A DNA stretch of 64,000 nt. It comes from Leishmania infantum JPCM5. Lineage: Eukaryota > Euglenozoa > Kinetoplastea > Trypanosomatida > Trypanosomatidae. Numbering within the stretch: position 1 is the first letter of the stretch; each line of letters opens with the position of its first letter. This document shows, piece by piece, positions 20,841-31,392 of this stretch. The stretch is taken from assembly GCF_000002875.2 (NCBI RefSeq), contig NC_009420.2:2480320-2544319 (forward strand), given 5' to 3'. The notes beneath the pieces were generated by a model. That model ran no database searches, had not been told where the DNA came from, and saw only the letters and a list, made by a program, of their open reading frames with translations. The position numbers were made by a program, and so were the translations under genes.

Positions 20841-21643
20841 AATCGTATACATGTACGTGCGCATGTGAAAACTGCGACTACAATAACACCGCACCACAAT
20901 CAAAAAAAATGGAGAGAAAGGACATCACAATGTGAATCGACGGGAATAGGCGTGTGGACATGACGCAACCCCACGTCCTCCCGCACACAGAACATATGCA
21001 AACAACAGAACATAAACAGAATCTTGGCGAGCACGCACATCCATTGTAAGCGACGTTCCCGTTTGTGTTTTACTCTTTTCGTCCCTCGCCACCATACACA
21101 AGCACACATATAAGAAAAAAGATAAAGAGGAAAAAACAGAAAAAAAGAGCGAAAAAAGAAAACTTTTTCATTTTTCTGTTTTTTTTTCTTGTTTTACATA
21201 TATATATATATACATGTATGTACGGTGCACAGAAACATGCATGGCTGTCTTTGGTAGCGCATCTCCTCTGCGCTAGGGACGTGTATGCACGTATGTGCGT
21301 GCGTGTGTGCGTGTGCGTATATATGTGCGCAGAGAGAAATTCATACACATGGATATTTATTTATTGATCCATTTTTTGTCGTACATCTACTGCGGAGGGA
21401 CGCGCGGAGAAGGGAGTGGTAATAAAGAAAAAAGTGATCCAGAAGGTAAGAACGATGGCGTCGACGGCTTTACAGCGACACGCGTACACACAGAGCACAC
21501 ACAGGCATTATGAGAGAGCAGAGATCAAGATGAAAAGAAGACGGGGCGACACGAACGGATATGATACCTTCTGGAAGCAAGGCACGCTGCACAGAAGGTT
21601 CCTCTCCATTCAAACATGCTCTCAAGAGGTACATGCCATTATA
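20841..21643. other. Spacer downstream of full-length SAP; A/T-rich low complexity
   Basis: Contains A-rich and T-rich runs (21115-21195), a TA microsatellite (about 21197-21212) and GT-rich sequence to 21330, presumably the SAP 3' UTR. No gene seen. Confidence 0.6.
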
Positions 21644-23647
21644 CTATTGACGGTGCCTGCTGTAATACTCATCGTGCTTTCGGACGACCGCGCCGACCGT
21701 AAAGCCGTTCGGCACGCCGCGGAGGATATCCGCGGCAATGTGGCGGCCCTTTTTCGGCGAGAAAACGTGCGGCATCCAGCTTGCAGGCTCTTTGAAGAAA
21801 GAGACATCCGATGAACTCGTTCCCTCGCTGCTGCTGGCGGTGGTGCCCTCGCTGCTGCTGGCGGTGATGCCCTCGCTGCTGCTGGCGGTGGTGCCCTCGC
21901 TGCTGCTGGCGGTGGTAACGTCGCTGCTGCTGGCGGTGGTGCCCTCGCTGCTGCTGGCGGTGGTGCCCTCGCTGCTGCTGGCGGTGGTAACGTCGCTGCT
22001 GCTGGCGGTGGTGCCCTCGCTGCTGCTGGTGGTGGTGCCCTCGCTGCTGCTGGCGGTGGTAACGTCGCTGCTGCTGGCGGTGGTGCCCTCGCTGCTGCTG
22101 GCGGTGATGCCCTCGCTGCTGCTGGCGGTGGTCACGTCGCTGCTGCTGGCGGTGGTGCCCTCGCTGCTGCTGGCGGTGGTGCCCTCGCTGCTGCTGGCGG
22201 TGGTAACGTCGCTGCTGCTGGCGGTGGTGCCCTCGCTGCTGCTGGTGGTGGTGCCCTCGCTGCTGCTGGCGGTGGTCACGTCGCTGCTGCTGCTGGAGTT
22301 CGGAATGCCGGCCCCGGGGTAGCACTGGTGATCGGCCGCGGAGAGGATGTAGGTGACCGGGCATGCCTTGCTAGGGCAAGCATAGCGGTAGATCCAGCAC
22401 CTCGACGGTACCGGCTTGTTGTCGGCGATGGTGCGCGGGCAGCCCATGTTGCTGTACTGAGCCTGCGTCATGGCGCAGTGACCTTCAGCCACGGCGGGGC
22501 GCGAGTAGTCGACCATGCGGCGGAAGTCATCCAGCGGGCAGATGCCGGCGGATGCGCGGTACCTGATGCCGGCTGCGTCGATGCAGTGCGCCTCGATGCC
22601 GGTCTGCCGGAAGACGTAGGTGCCGTTGGCTATCTTCACGGGGTTGCCGCGGATGAGGCGCACGTACCAGCCACTGGCATCCGCGGTGTCCTGGAGCAGC
22701 TCCACGAAGATGGTAACGGCGAAGGGAGGGCGCATCGTCGTGTTGCCCTGGTCACCGAATGTGACAGCCAAGGGAACCACCGTTGTGTCGTGAGCGCTGT
22801 ACTCGAACATGTTGTACGACGGAGAGAGGCGGTGGGCGTTGATGTTGGCCAGCATTGTCTGCGCAAGGTTCTGCGAGGCGGAACCCTGCGTGAGATCGAG
22901 CTTGCTCGTGTGGTTCCAGCTGAAGACATACTTGAACCAGGCGGCGTTCACCTCCATAAGGCCCGGATACACCGCCTTGAGATTGGTGGCGTTGTCAAGA
23001 CGCCCGGCAGCCTCGAAGGCGGCGGCCACGTCGTACATGTAGAGGACGCAGCTGGTGCGGGCGTTGAAGTCCGTGCACAGGCCCTCGATCCACGCGTCCT
23101 TGGCGGCGCTCTGGATGGCGTCCCAGCTGAGGTGCTCATCTATCACCGGGTTGAGGGCGGCGTACAGCGCCGGGTTGTCCAGCCAGCTACGGCCCATCAC
23201 GGACGGCACCGCGTCGGTGCTGAGCAGCATGTCGGTCGTTCTGTTGCGCGAGTACACGACCGGGTAGAAGTAGTCGTCCTGGAAGAGGCCGCGCAGAAAG
23301 GCGGTCGCGCTCTGGATGGTGCGCTGGGTGTGGGTGGAGCGGGTGTACACGAGAGAGGAGTTGTACTGCGTCGACGGGAAGAGAGGGCTCTCCACCAATG
23401 AGAGGTCGTTGTAGCGGCTGCGGGCAAACTCGCCGATAGCACGGACCATCTCGACGCCCTCGCCGGTTAGCTCACCGCACGGGTACAGGGTGCCGCAAAT
23501 CTCCGTCGTGTTGTCGTTGATGAGGGCACTGCGCGCACCGTGCCGGTGTACCACCTGCACCATGCGCACGACAAGGCGCGCGTCGACCGACACGGCCGCT
23601 GCAACCAGCAGGGCGGCCGCCAGCACACGGATGAGCTTCGAGGCCAT
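21644..23647 (-). CDS. Histidine secreted acid phosphatase with Ser/Thr-rich octapeptide repeats
   Basis: A 667-residue secreted acid phosphatase of the histidine phosphatase (clade 2) family. Signal peptide residues 1-23 (hydrophobic core LAAALLVAAAVS, cleavage near DA-R). The catalytic phosphohistidine motif is R34-H35-G-A-R38 and the proton-donor pair is H285-D286 in SAHDTT. Six or more N-glycosylation sequons (NTT, NSS, NRT, NAT, NHT, NGT) and paired cysteines occur up to about 441. Residues 452-609 are a tandem octapeptide array (SSSDVTTA, SSSEGTTA), the type of domain in which Leishmania serines receive phosphoglycans. A 58-residue tail with no membrane anchor follows, consistent with a soluble secreted product from the flagellar pocket. 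Its first 273 residues duplicate the truncated copy at 9609-10556. Confidence 0.95.
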   Translation of the reverse strand: MASKLIRVLAAALLVAAAVSVDARLVVRMVQVVHRHGARSALINDNTTEICGTLYPCGELTGEGVEMVRAIGEFARSRYNDLSLVESPLFPSTQYNSSLVYTRSTHTQRTIQSATAFLRGLFQDDYFYPVVYSRNRTTDMLLSTDAVPSVMGRSWLDNPALYAALNPVIDEHLSWDAIQSAAKDAWIEGLCTDFNARTSCVLYMYDVAAAFEAAGRLDNATNLKAVYPGLMEVNAAWFKYVFSWNHTSKLDLTQGSASQNLAQTMLANINAHRLSPSYNMFEYSAHDTTVVPLAVTFGDQGNTTMRPPFAVTIFVELLQDTADASGWYVRLIRGNPVKIANGTYVFRQTGIEAHCIDAAGIRYRASAGICPLDDFRRMVDYSRPAVAEGHCAMTQAQYSNMGCPRTIADNKPVPSRCWIYRYACPSKACPVTYILSAADHQCYPGAGIPNSSSSSDVTTASSSEGTTTSSSEGTTASSSDVTTASSSEGTTASSSEGTTASSSDVTTASSSEGITASSSEGTTASSSDVTTASSSEGTTTSSSEGTTASSSDVTTASSSEGTTASSSEGTTASSSDVTTASSSEGTTASSSEGITASSSEGTTASSSEGTSSSDVSFFKEPASWMPHVFSPKKGRHIAADILRGVPNGFTVGAVVRKHDEYYSRHRQ
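21821..22294 (-). repeat. 24-bp tandem repeat (about 20 units) in SAP
   Basis: Nineteen full units plus one partial unit of 24 bp encode SSS-E/D-G/V-T/I-T-A/T octapeptides. For most of its length the order is one DV unit followed by two EG units, giving a 72-bp higher-order period; the last units before the tail are EG only. It is a likely site of copy-number polymorphism. Confidence 0.95.
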
Positions 23648-23705
23648 GGTGCCGTATCTGTGCTCCTTTCTCTACTTGCCGCTCTCAGGTGCGCGCTCAG
23701 GGAGG
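22826..23705 (-). repeat. Direct repeat copy B (SAP 5' half and 5' UTR)
   Basis: Partner of 9735-10614 in the same orientation, offset 13,091 bp. The interval between the copies contains MPK1 and one hypothetical gene. Confidence 0.9.
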
Positions 23706-23732
23706 CTGTGAGGAAGAGAAAAAAAGAGGACA
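23706..23732 (-). promoter_or_regulatory. Predicted trans-splice acceptor of full-length SAP
   Basis: On the coding strand a strong pyrimidine tract (TCCTCTTTTTTTCTCTTCCT) runs directly into CACAG, with the AG at 23706-23707. This puts the mature 5' end at about 23705, 58 nt upstream of the ATG. Confidence 0.6.
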
Positions 23733-24376
23733 AGATGTCGGCGAGGCGTGGGCGTCAAAAAAAAAAAGAGAAAGAGACGAATTAGCGTTGTGTGCTTGCG
23801 ATTTCAAAGGCACTGTAGCTACGAGGTGGCTCGGGAGACGAAAACTGGAACTTCAGTCTAGGAGAGCGAATCGTACGCGCCGGTAGAGTTGATCGTGAAA
23901 ACAGGCGCAGGCGGCGTACAAAGGAAAAAGGGAGGAGGATGTTCTGGTGCAACTGATAGTGTGTGGGTGCGTGTACGGAGGGTGTTGCGCATGCGGGCGC
24001 GCAGCCGAAGAAAGCGAAGCGCAGGGGAGGGTGGGAGGGAGTGATAGGAACGGCCGATTTGAGGGATTCCGGTGGGACGCAGATAATCGTTGAGTGGGCG
24101 GTAGTGTGGGGGCTCGAACAAACATGACGGCGCTTGAAAAGCGCCCTTGCACACGCGGGTGCGCACGCAGCGCGGCAAACCGCGGAACATGCCAGCTGTG
24201 TAATGGATGAATCTACTGGCGAACAAGTGTAGTTTTCTACGGCATTGTTTGTTCTTGCTTCTGAACACGGTAGAGAAGGCGTGGTGCATTATGTGGCAGG
24301 AGAGAGGGGGTAAGGGGGTCTGGCGACACACGCACACACACACACACACATACACATACACATGAATAGGAGGGCC
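23733..24376. other. Intergenic / UTRs, no gene seen
   Basis: Spacer between UFD1 and SAP. It has an A/T-rich run near 23758-23770 and a CA microsatellite around 24329-24360. No coding frame I can support. Confidence 0.55.
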
Positions 24377-25354
24377 TCATGAACGCCCACCGCCACCGAG
24401 GGCCTTCAGTCGAATGGCACGGAGCTCTTCCGCAGAGGGGCGTGCCGCCGGAGGCGCGGCAGGGGCGCTTGCTGAAGCTTCGTTCGTCTGATTCTCAGAC
24501 GAGAGGATCCCACGTAGGGTTCGGCCCGCACCGGCGAAGGTAGGCTGCTCTGGCTCGGCGGCAGAGTTGCTGCCTTTTGGTCCGGAGGACGGGGAGGAAG
24601 ACTGTCCTGGCAGGTGCTTCAGCGGTGGCGTCCCTGCAGCCACTTTGGTGGCGTCCGTGAGACTGGGAGGGCGAAAGTTAAAGGGTTGAAACTGCACACC
24701 AGTAGGGCTGCTTGCGCCGATAACATTGGCTCCAGTCGGCGATGCTACCGCAGAAGTTGGTGTCTCTGGAGGCGACGGTGGCATGTCAAGTGGCCGTTCA
24801 AAGTCTACTTTCAGTTCAACTGGTGCACCGTCTGCGCGCACCGTTAGGATTCCATTGACGCGCTCCTGCTTCATGTCAATAATGTCCACCAAGTCGAGCT
24901 GAAATTCACGATCCACGTAGCTGATCACGATTGTGGTGCCCTTGGTGAGCACGGGATACTGGGCGAGGCGTAGTTCCAGCAGGTGCCGCGGATTCTCGAA
25001 CATTACAAGAGCCTTCTGATGCGGTCGGAGCTTCACGAGGGAGCCTGGCGGAAGACTGCAGCTCTGCACCTTCACCACCATCGTGCCGCAGAGGCCCAAG
25101 TGCTGGAACATCCAGTCCGGTAGCACCACAGACCCCGCCTGCGCGTTGAACTCGAGAACAGCCGCGTAGACACGCTTCTTAGCAGGAGTAATGATCTCAA
25201 ACTGGAGGGGATACACCATGGTGATGCGACAAAGGTCATCCAGCACGCTTGACGGCAAAAGCACACGACTGCCGTAGTTGATGCGCTGCTGGTGGACGCT
25301 AGAGGCAGACACCGCCACCAGGCGCGTCTCGTAGGGCTGCGGAAGTGCCGCCAT
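24377..25354 (-). CDS. UFD1: Ubiquitin fusion degradation protein 1 (UFD1)
   Basis: A 325-residue UFD1, the ubiquitin-binding cofactor that with Npl4 directs the Cdc48/p97 ATPase to ER-associated and other ubiquitylated substrates. Residues 10-190 follow the UFD1 double-psi barrel: VLLPSSVLDDLCRI, ITYP-like MVYPLQFEI, VLPDWMFQHLGL and the closing VDFERPLD. The rest is a Pro/Ser-rich linker. It includes F273-A-G-A-G-R-T-L280, which fits the SHP motif (F-x-G-x-G-x-x-L) that docks on p97, so the Cdc48 interface is conserved. The length is near that of animal and yeast UFD1. The ATG at 25354 is the only plausible start; the open frame upstream has a TTG only, and a likely splice AG at 25409-25410 lies inside that extension. 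Confidence 0.93.
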   Translation of the reverse strand: MAALPQPYETRLVAVSASSVHQQRINYGSRVLLPSSVLDDLCRITMVYPLQFEIITPAKKRVYAAVLEFNAQAGSVVLPDWMFQHLGLCGTMVVKVQSCSLPPGSLVKLRPHQKALVMFENPRHLLELRLAQYPVLTKGTTIVISYVDREFQLDLVDIIDMKQERVNGILTVRADGAPVELKVDFERPLDMPPSPPETPTSAVASPTGANVIGASSPTGVQFQPFNFRPPSLTDATKVAAGTPPLKHLPGQSSSPSSGPKGSNSAAEPEQPTFAGAGRTLRGILSSENQTNEASASAPAAPPAARPSAEELRAIRLKALGGGGRS

Positions 25355-26199
25355 AGCCTTGCCGTGGAGAAGGGGATTAGCGATAAATCTGCAATACTTG
25401 CGTAGCCTCTTGAATGCACGATAGGGCAAGGTGAAGTTGAGTTATATAAGCCACACGCCAGAAAAGCGCAGGTGCCGCAGCGCCCGAGGGGGAGGGAGGT
25501 GTTGAAGGAGAGAAGCAGGGCATGAGAGATGATATTGACTTTCTACTCCAGGTGCCACAAGCGCGCGATGCGATGGCATGCGTCGAAGCCACGCTGGAAA
25601 GGTCCTTTACCACCTCTGTCCTGAGAAGCAGGAATCGACGCGGGTGAATGCGAGGGCGGAAACGTCACGCGCGTGGCACGTTCATTTCTGTCCACGGATT
25701 AGAAGCGGCATATCCATACATGATATATGTGCCTGCATGGCCCGTGCATGGGGCCACGTACGACGTGTGTGTGTGTGTAAGAAGTCATCCCTTACACCTC
25801 CTTCAGCCTGCTCGGTTTCGCCTGGTCCGAGCCCTTTCCCCTCCAGCCCCTCGAGTCACTAGTAGGCTATTGCCCAAACAAGAAGCCGCGTGGCCAGTTT
25901 CAGGCCATTGGAGGAGGCTCACCCGGGGTGAGGCGGAGAAGAGTTCGCTCGGTCAGGAAAAAGAGTTGACAAAAGGGGGCCTAAATCAGGAAAAGGAACA
26001 AACAGCAAAGAAAAGGACTGTGCCCGCATGAGCTGGGAGTATCGCATACAGTGCCCCATATCGATGTACACATAGACACGTACATGTCTGCATATATGGA
26101 ACACCTGGTGGCAAGAAATAGAGAATATCAAAGCCCTGTGCTCGCGCGTGTGTGCGTGTGAAAGTTCTGTTCTTCCGTATCCACACGTGGAGCACCGGC
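25355..26199. other. Intergenic / 5' UTR of UFD1, no gene seen
   Basis: Contains a pyrimidine-rich coding-strand segment (25485-25530) and the probable UFD1 splice acceptor. A protein-like plus-strand frame is not sustained. Confidence 0.5.
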
Positions 26200-28400
26200 G
26201 AAGAAAAGGATGGGGAACTATGAGCTCGAAAAAAAAAAAGAACTCGCACGCCCGCCACAACGTCCGACTCGGGGCATCTGCTAGGCTGTATCGCGAGGGG
26301 GCGTGTCGGAAGTTCACACTCTGGAGGAAGCCATCGCTTTCAGAGCGATGGCGCCGCTCATGGTCGATGGCGAAGCTACGTTCGTGTCCCTTACGCCAAC
26401 CGGAAAGCCCGGACGTGCAGCCCACGAAAGGGTGTACGCAGGATCTGAGAGGGATCGCGTTTCAAAGAAAAACCGAATCCTTGGGTGGCTGCACGTGCTT
26501 CAGTCGCGTCTGCCATCAACCACCAACCACTACTGGTCAGCTTCCACCCCGCTGGATGGGCTAATCACCCCATCCAACGGAGGACGAATCGGTGTCGGCG
26601 CTAAAGGTCTGCCTCGTCGGCTGCGTAACCGCAACCTGGCGTGGGCAGCTGGCGATCGCGCGCGAAAGCCAGTCTTTTTTCTTCCAGTGGATGCAGCGCC
26701 GATGGACTGCAGCTGCGCTTCATGCTCGAGGGCGACGCGACCTCGGCTCAGCTTTGCCGTGACCCCTCAGGCCGCTTCCAACAGCCACCGACACCCGATA
26801 AGCTGGAATCGCCAGAGCGTGCGCAGCGAGCCACAGCTTTCCAGAAGAACGCCCTTCGCTGCGCCACAGAGACTTGGCTGAGCTTTATCGAGCTCGCCGC
26901 TCAAGGGTGCCCACGCAGAAGTAAGCTTGCCAGCACACCGCCTCCTCCTGTCGTCAGCGTGACCGACGGTCGCACCGCTGCCTCTCCCCCTCCCTGCGAT
27001 GTCCAGGCTGCCGATCTGTGCGACTACTGTTGTCTGTGAAGAGGCCGCCTCTACACCCACGTGTAGGCGGGGACCGCCTCCAAGGGTGGCCACGAGTGTG
27101 TGTGTGTGCCTGCATAGTCTCGGGATCAACGCGCAGCCCCATTCGCGGCACCCGCATCTCGTGGCACGAGACAGCCTCGTCCCGGAATCGAAATCGAGCG
27201 TGGAGGTGTTTGCGCGGCAGCTGTACCTGGAAGAGCAAGCATGCCGAGCTACGTGTCTCTCTCCCTCCAATCCGTCGTCACGCTCTGCCGTGGAGCCGCT
27301 GGTATCGAGGCTGCGGGGCCACAGGATAAGCCGCAGTCGCCCCGCCAACAAGCTTCTGCCACAGCACTCTGAAAGCCGAGCGCAATGGCTCCGCCATCTC
27401 TGTATCCCCGATCACTCGCCTTCTCGCCGCTTCAGGCCTCCGGAGAAGGACGCCTGTCCTTCGAACATCTCCTCGCGGCTGCGCTCTCCAGTTTCGGCGA
27501 ATATGTGAGTGAGAGCTGTCAGCTCGGGTTCGATGGCCTGCAGCACGGCCGTCAACCGCTACCTGGCTCTTGTCGAGTATCTGGAAATGCTCGGCGAGGC
27601 GACCCTTCCAGGCCCGTCACACTCCCCCCAGGTTGCGTTTTGAGCTTGCTCCCGGTTGCCAATCGTCTGCGCTGCCGATCGAAAATGTGCGTGCGCTCTT
27701 GAGTTCATGCCCGCATGCCTCTTTGAGAGCTGTCGGGCTGCGGCCGCCGCTTTCGCCATCTGTGTGTTGTGTCTCTGCAGCTCCCACTGCGTGCCAAAGA
27801 CCACTGCTGGAGCCATCTGCATCCAGCCACCCAGCCCCGCAAGTCGCTGATTCAGCACGGCCTGCCGATGGCAGTTCGTGTACCACATGGCAGAGGACAT
27901 CTCCCCGGCCTACCGTTTGCCGGTGCCCGCTGGGCTCCACATCTCTTCCCCCTCCCCAAAATGTAGAACTGGGCGGCCCGGTCGCCGATGGTGTTCATTG
28001 TGGCCTACGGCGCCGCGCGATCCCACCGCGCACATCCCCCATCTCGAGTGATGCCTGCTTCACTGGCTCCAGAGCCATGAGGATTGGTCTGAGCGTTCTT
28101 CAGCCGTGACGCCATGCCTGCGAAGTGGAGCTGCAGCGTCTCCTTGTCGACATGATGATGCGGACTCACTGTCTCCACTCTCCACTTGCGGAAGGGTTCC
28201 GGAGTGAGAAGCGGATGGGTGCCTGGGCCAGCTGCGCTGCACTGTACAAGTGTGTCATACGTGAAAGCCTGTTCTCCTCCGAGAGGACGCTAAACGCCGG
28301 CTGCCCCTGTGGAACACCCGCCTGAGTGAGGCGGACCCACGTGCGGCGCCGTTCGATCAGCTCCTATACCTAACCCATGCACCGTGGGATCGATTCATGT
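26200..28400 (-). pseudogene. Degenerate gene relic on the minus strand, identity unknown
   Basis: Several stretches read as protein-like on the minus strand but are split by stops and frameshifts. They include 28363-28166 (contains RRTWVRLTQAGVPQGQPAF and LSRMTHLYSAAQLAQAPIRF); 27900-27559 (contains MWYTNCHRQAVLNQRLAGLG); 27540-27435 (contains LTAVLQAIEPELTALTHIFA); and 27351-26767 (194 codons with no convincing start). The order is consistent with one decayed gene or element of about 700 codons transcribed with its neighbours. I do not recognise the family. There is no clear reverse transcriptase, recombinase or zinc-finger motif, so a retroelement is possible but not shown. Confidence 0.35.
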
Positions 28401-29433
28401 GGCAGGGAGCCGATTCACATGCTTCTTAGTGTGTGGTGGTCGTGACGATGATGATGAATGCTCCGTAGGGCTGATAAGGACAGAGACAGGGACATCGATG
28501 TGAATGGGCACACACAGACATATCATCCCCCATTTCGAACGGCTACAGGACGGTGCAAGTTCTCCCCAACGGCGGGCGCCCACCGATATGAACGAGCACC
28601 ATACTTTCATATATATATATATATATGGTGACTTGCCAGCAATCACAAGAACCTCGATCAATGCCCCCACGGTCACGCACGCACGCATGCAAATACTCAC
28701 AGATATACGAGCCGCATCCAGGATCTTTCCTGTGCCTCGTGACAGCGGAGAACACTCACAGGAAGAGAAAAAAGTTTGTGAGGATGGGCTGAAAGCGAAG
28801 GGCTGGCGATATGGTGGCAAGGAGAAGCAAAATGGAAAAGTACGCATGCAAAGCTGGCACACATACGATGCCGAGCATGAAGCTGCCCTTGCGGCTAAGC
28901 GATGAGCAGGGGACGAAGGGCGGCGGCGGCGGTGTCGGAGCGCGTGGCGCATGCTCACGTGGAGAGTGCGATTGAGAAAGCAGAGATTATAAAAGAGCGC
29001 AAACGGCACATGGACATGGCGAGCCCTGTTTGAACCGATTCGCACCCTCGTGAAGGAAGCCTCCCATGCGGCCGTGTGAAACATTGGGCTGCGGTGAAGA
29101 GACTCACGCACACACACGGCGAACACTGACTACTATTTTACTGTTGTTTCTGTCTTTGCTCTGTGTGGACCACGCGAACGGGGATGAGGAGGGAGGGAGG
29201 CGCACAAGCAGCACACAGATACACACACACACACACTACACACGTACAGCAGCCATGTTTCTCACGTTCACCGACAACGCGGCTTCAGTTCCAATATCAA
29301 CAGCAGCAACCCAAGCAACACTACACGCAGCCGGTGCCTTCAGCAGAGGGAACGTGGAGGAAACGGCGGCGGCACGAGAGGATAAAGGCCGAGCCCTCGC
29401 CAGTCTTACGAAAGTCAATGTGCTGTCCTTCTT
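28401..29433. other. Intergenic with TA and CA microsatellites
   Basis: Contains a TA repeat at 28609-28626 and CA-rich runs near 29218-29235. No gene seen. Confidence 0.55.
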
Positions 29434-31392
29434 TCAGTCACTTCGACATACAATGCTCTTGACGAGCTCTCTACGGTACTGTTCCAGCTCGGGCGGCTCC
29501 GCGGCACTGGCGGCGCACAGCCATCGAAAAATGAGCCAGCATTCCTCTCTCAGCTGCACTCCGTACACCCACAGAGTGGTCTTCGCGGGCGACACGGCAA
29601 TTCCCTCGACGGAGAAGCAGGCTTGGCCTGCAGCGTTCATCGAGCGTCGCGGACGGGCAGGGGTGAGGAAAAGCGTCTCCACATAGGAGAACAGCTGCTC
29701 CAGCGAGTCCTCGTTCATGTGGCTCAGACGACGCAGCTCCATCTCGAAGAGCTCCGCAGAAGTCACGGAGGTGATGAAGAGTGTCATGGAGGACTCATAG
29801 GGGTGCTCGCATACGACAGTGTGGAAGTGCTCAGGTGGTGGGAGTATCATTGTCAGCTCAGCGGATCGGTACACACTGCCGGAAAGCTGTCTGTCTGCGG
29901 TGGTGGCCTCGCGTGCCATAACGGCCGCGAGTGGAGGCGGCAGCGGCGGCGGTGATGATGTCATGCCTGCCGCTACACTGCCAGCTATGTACACTATGAG
30001 CTCAATCAACACGTGCGCGTCGTGTAGCAGCGGGATTACATTATGCCGCCTCTCTCCGTTTTCCGCGTGCTCGCGTGCCGCGTTCGGGCAAACAGCTATG
30101 GTAGCGTTCCACGGTGCCCCGGTGTCACCGCCGCTGCGACACGGCGTCAAAATGAGCTCACTCCGCGCGGCGTGGGGAGCCGTCGGCCCCCTCACCACGA
30201 CGTCGACGGGGATCTCCACGACGTACACTCTGTCGACGCCTTCCGCTTGAACGTGGTACTCGTTCCGCCCCCGTCCACCACCACAGCGGCTGCCCGACGT
30301 CTCCCCCGCGCCCTGCAGTCGCGCGCTCTGCGCTGTGTAGAGCAGATCCGCCAGCCGCTCTTCGTAGGCGTCCGTGTGGGTCTGCAGCTGAATTGTGTAG
30401 GCTGTATTGCCCTTGACAAGGTAGAAGCCCGCGAGAATCACCGGCGAGGGCCCCGCGTAGATGTTCACGTACGACTCCATCACCGTTGTTGCGATCTTGC
30501 GGGCCGCGGTGTGGAGCTTCACCTTGAAGTAGGTCTTAGCGTCATCAGCGGCGGCGCGAGCCCGCGCCAGCGAACGCTTGACATACACTTCGGTTGTCAG
30601 CACCTCGTCGCTTTTGAGAGCACTGCAGTCCTCCGCCATGATACTTAGTCGGGAGCCATCCTCATGCAGGAAGCGGAGCACCTCGAGCGGGTGGTGATAG
30701 ACGGCGGATTCGCCTGAGTAGCCGCATGCGATTGTCGCGGAGAGGGCCGCTACTCGCACCCGGATGGTGCCGACAGGGGTAAGAGTGGCACTGCATCGCT
30801 CCATCGAGTTACAGTCGTAAAACTCATGTTGCGCCGGTGAAAGCCGCATATGGGCCGCAAGTCGAGCGGGGGAGCGCCGAGAGCCATTTGGGAGGTTTTC
30901 CGCGCTCTGCCAGTATGAGCGGGCCGACAGCACGGTTGTTGAGCGAGCCGTGTGGCTATGTGTGACCTCACGGACGTCGCTGACGCTGGTGCTCATGCTG
31001 CGGCTGCGCAGACCGTCATTGAGCGCCTCCGAGACGTCCCGCATCGTGCCTGTCGCCACCACCAGAGGTTCGTACGCACACGAAAAACCTGGCGTGCTGG
31101 GTGAGCGGCCGCGCGCCTCCCTTCGCGGGGTTTGCGACGACAAAATGGACGAGGACACCGGGTAGAGGGAGCGCAGAGCCTCCCGCGGCACACCGGCATT
31201 GAGAAGCTCTGCCGGGCTGAACCCCCCTTTCAGCAGCATGAGTGGGGAGGCACCATCGTTGAGCCGGCGCAGGACTTCCTTCCGACGCTTCTCCGGATCT
31301 GGTGACGGCTTCAAGGTAGAGAGGTAGTACGCAAAGGCACCAACGGCCAAGACGACCAGAAACCCCCACTCGTTCTTGCCTCGGTTATCCAT
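29434..31392 (-). CDS. Hypothetical single-pass membrane protein
   Basis: A 652-residue protein I do not recognise. The start is the ATG at 31392 (MDNRGKNEWG). Residues 9-27 (WGFLVVLAVGAFAYYLSTL) are a transmembrane segment or signal anchor next to the N-terminus. A short LKGGFSPAELLNAGVP-type motif at about 57-72 is followed by a disordered Ser/Arg region to about 215. The rest looks globular alpha/beta, with two similarly built parts (about 215-380 and 500-650), each with a beta-rich start and a helical end, so an internal duplication is possible. The N-terminal anchor suggests an ER, outer mitochondrial or glycosomal surface protein facing the cytosol. No catalytic motif stands out. Confidence 0.75.
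   Translation of the reverse strand: MDNRGKNEWGFLVVLAVGAFAYYLSTLKPSPDPEKRRKEVLRRLNDGASPLMLLKGGFSPAELLNAGVPREALRSLYPVSSSILSSQTPRREARGRSPSTPGFSCAYEPLVVATGTMRDVSEALNDGLRSRSMSTSVSDVREVTHSHTARSTTVLSARSYWQSAENLPNGSRRSPARLAAHMRLSPAQHEFYDCNSMERCSATLTPVGTIRVRVAALSATIACGYSGESAVYHHPLEVLRFLHEDGSRLSIMAEDCSALKSDEVLTTEVYVKRSLARARAAADDAKTYFKVKLHTAARKIATTVMESYVNIYAGPSPVILAGFYLVKGNTAYTIQLQTHTDAYEERLADLLYTAQSARLQGAGETSGSRCGGGRGRNEYHVQAEGVDRVYVVEIPVDVVVRGPTAPHAARSELILTPCRSGGDTGAPWNATIAVCPNAAREHAENGERRHNVIPLLHDAHVLIELIVYIAGSVAAGMTSSPPPLPPPLAAVMAREATTADRQLSGSVYRSAELTMILPPPEHFHTVVCEHPYESSMTLFITSVTSAELFEMELRRLSHMNEDSLEQLFSYVETLFLTPARPRRSMNAAGQACFSVEGIAVSPAKTTLWVYGVQLREECWLIFRWLCAASAAEPPELEQYRRELVKSIVCRSD

Noticed and set aside
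21669..22364. Long Gln/His/Arg-rich frame and, on the plus strand, a Leu/Val-rich frame across the SAP repeats
   Set aside because: These are alternative readings of the 24-bp tandem repeat inside the acid phosphatase gene; a repeat length divisible by three keeps all frames open.
22328..23401. 357-codon plus-strand frame
   Set aside because: Antisense shadow of the acid phosphatase; the same shadow appears over the truncated copy at 9741-10310.
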